Below, in pieces: positions 63,833 through 64,000 of a stretch of DNA of 64,000 nt; positions within the stretch are counted from its first letter, which is position 1; each line of letters opens with the position of its first letter. This DNA comes from Blastobasis lacticolella. Lineage: Eukaryota > Arthropoda > Insecta > Lepidoptera > Blastobasidae. The translations under genes were made by a program, and so were the position numbers. Location: assembly GCA_905147135.1 (NCBI GenBank), contig LR990061.1:6672026-6736025 (forward strand), read 5' to 3'. The notes beneath the pieces are model-generated. The model searched no databases. It saw only the letters and a list, made by a program, of their open reading frames with translations, and was not told the origin of the DNA.

Positions 63833-64000
63833 GAAAAATATGTATTGAATAGGTGCAGCAGCCATTCTGAAATTATGCGCGAAAATGTAATGTAAGTTTG
63901 ATACGCTGGGTTATATTATTGCATTTTTCCTGGGGATCTTAAATTTTTGGAATATAAAATATAGCCTATATTACTCGCTGATAATGTAGCTTTCCATGGG

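Larger units (their letters stand above)
61360..64000 (+). other. Intron 1 (start), no further exon
   Basis: AT-rich, no homeodomain (no WFQNRR-like frame on the plus strand). ORFs at 62226-62444 and 63668-63895 have no domain. It contains a foldback at 62093-62197 and element K copy 3. The next exon must lie to the right of the window. Confidence 0.6.

Overview
The window looks like moth or butterfly (Lepidoptera) genomic DNA. It is AT-rich, almost gene-free, and full of decayed mobile elements of the kinds common in that order: tRNA-derived SINEs, 5'-truncated non-LTR retrotransposons (RTE-like and jockey/CR1-like), Helitron-like 3' ends finishing in CTAG/CTAA, and palindromic MITEs. The order is inferred from this repeat composition; nothing here fixes the species.

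Only one convincing host gene is present. Its first coding exon runs from 60963 to 61353 (+) and ends at a clean GTAAGT splice donor. It follows a GC- and CpG-rich leader (about 60300-60962) that carries two tiny upstream ORFs. The exon encodes an acidic N-terminus with an EH1-type (Groucho-binding) motif and a Pro/Trp/Phe-rich stretch. This suggests an ANTP-class homeobox repressor, perhaps Msx/Drop-like, but the homeodomain itself must lie beyond the right edge. The remaining 60 kb upstream would be its 5' intergenic region, and 61354-64000 is the start of intron 1.

Layout: 1-8 kb has an inverted SINE pair, a MITE with 36-bp terminal repeats, a retrotransposon pol fragment and a diverged direct-repeat pair. 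8-20 kb has MITEs, SINEs and several non-LTR ORF2 C-terminal remnants. 20-35 kb has SINEs, LINE tails and long unassigned tracts. 35-42 kb has two of three copies of a roughly 525-bp TIR element with an adjacent hairpin, plus RTE remnants. 42-54 kb has more SINEs and RTE C-termini, including one with a C2H2 finger, a perfect 34-bp inverted repeat and a G-run cluster. 54-60 kb has two SINEs carrying the same nested 145-bp palindromic element at the same site. 60-64 kb has the homeobox-type exon and intron, with the third copy of the TIR element.

Repeat names used below are local. SINE-A (about 360 bp, tRNA head with B box GGTTCGAATCC, tail ending near AACGCCAAGATGATTATTT) has about 19 full or partial copies. 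SINE-B (about 250 bp, tRNA head with GGTTCGATTCC) has seven. Repeat C (about 230-300 bp, GAT-rich tail) has about seven. LINE-D and LINE-F are two non-LTR 3' ends encoding related WNxLPxxVF tails. H is a roughly 250-bp hairpin-headed repeat with three copies, and K is the roughly 525-bp TIR element. All coordinates were read by eye, so repeat edges are accurate to about 5-20 bp. No operon-like organisation, rRNA, genuine tRNA gene or CRISPR array was seen.
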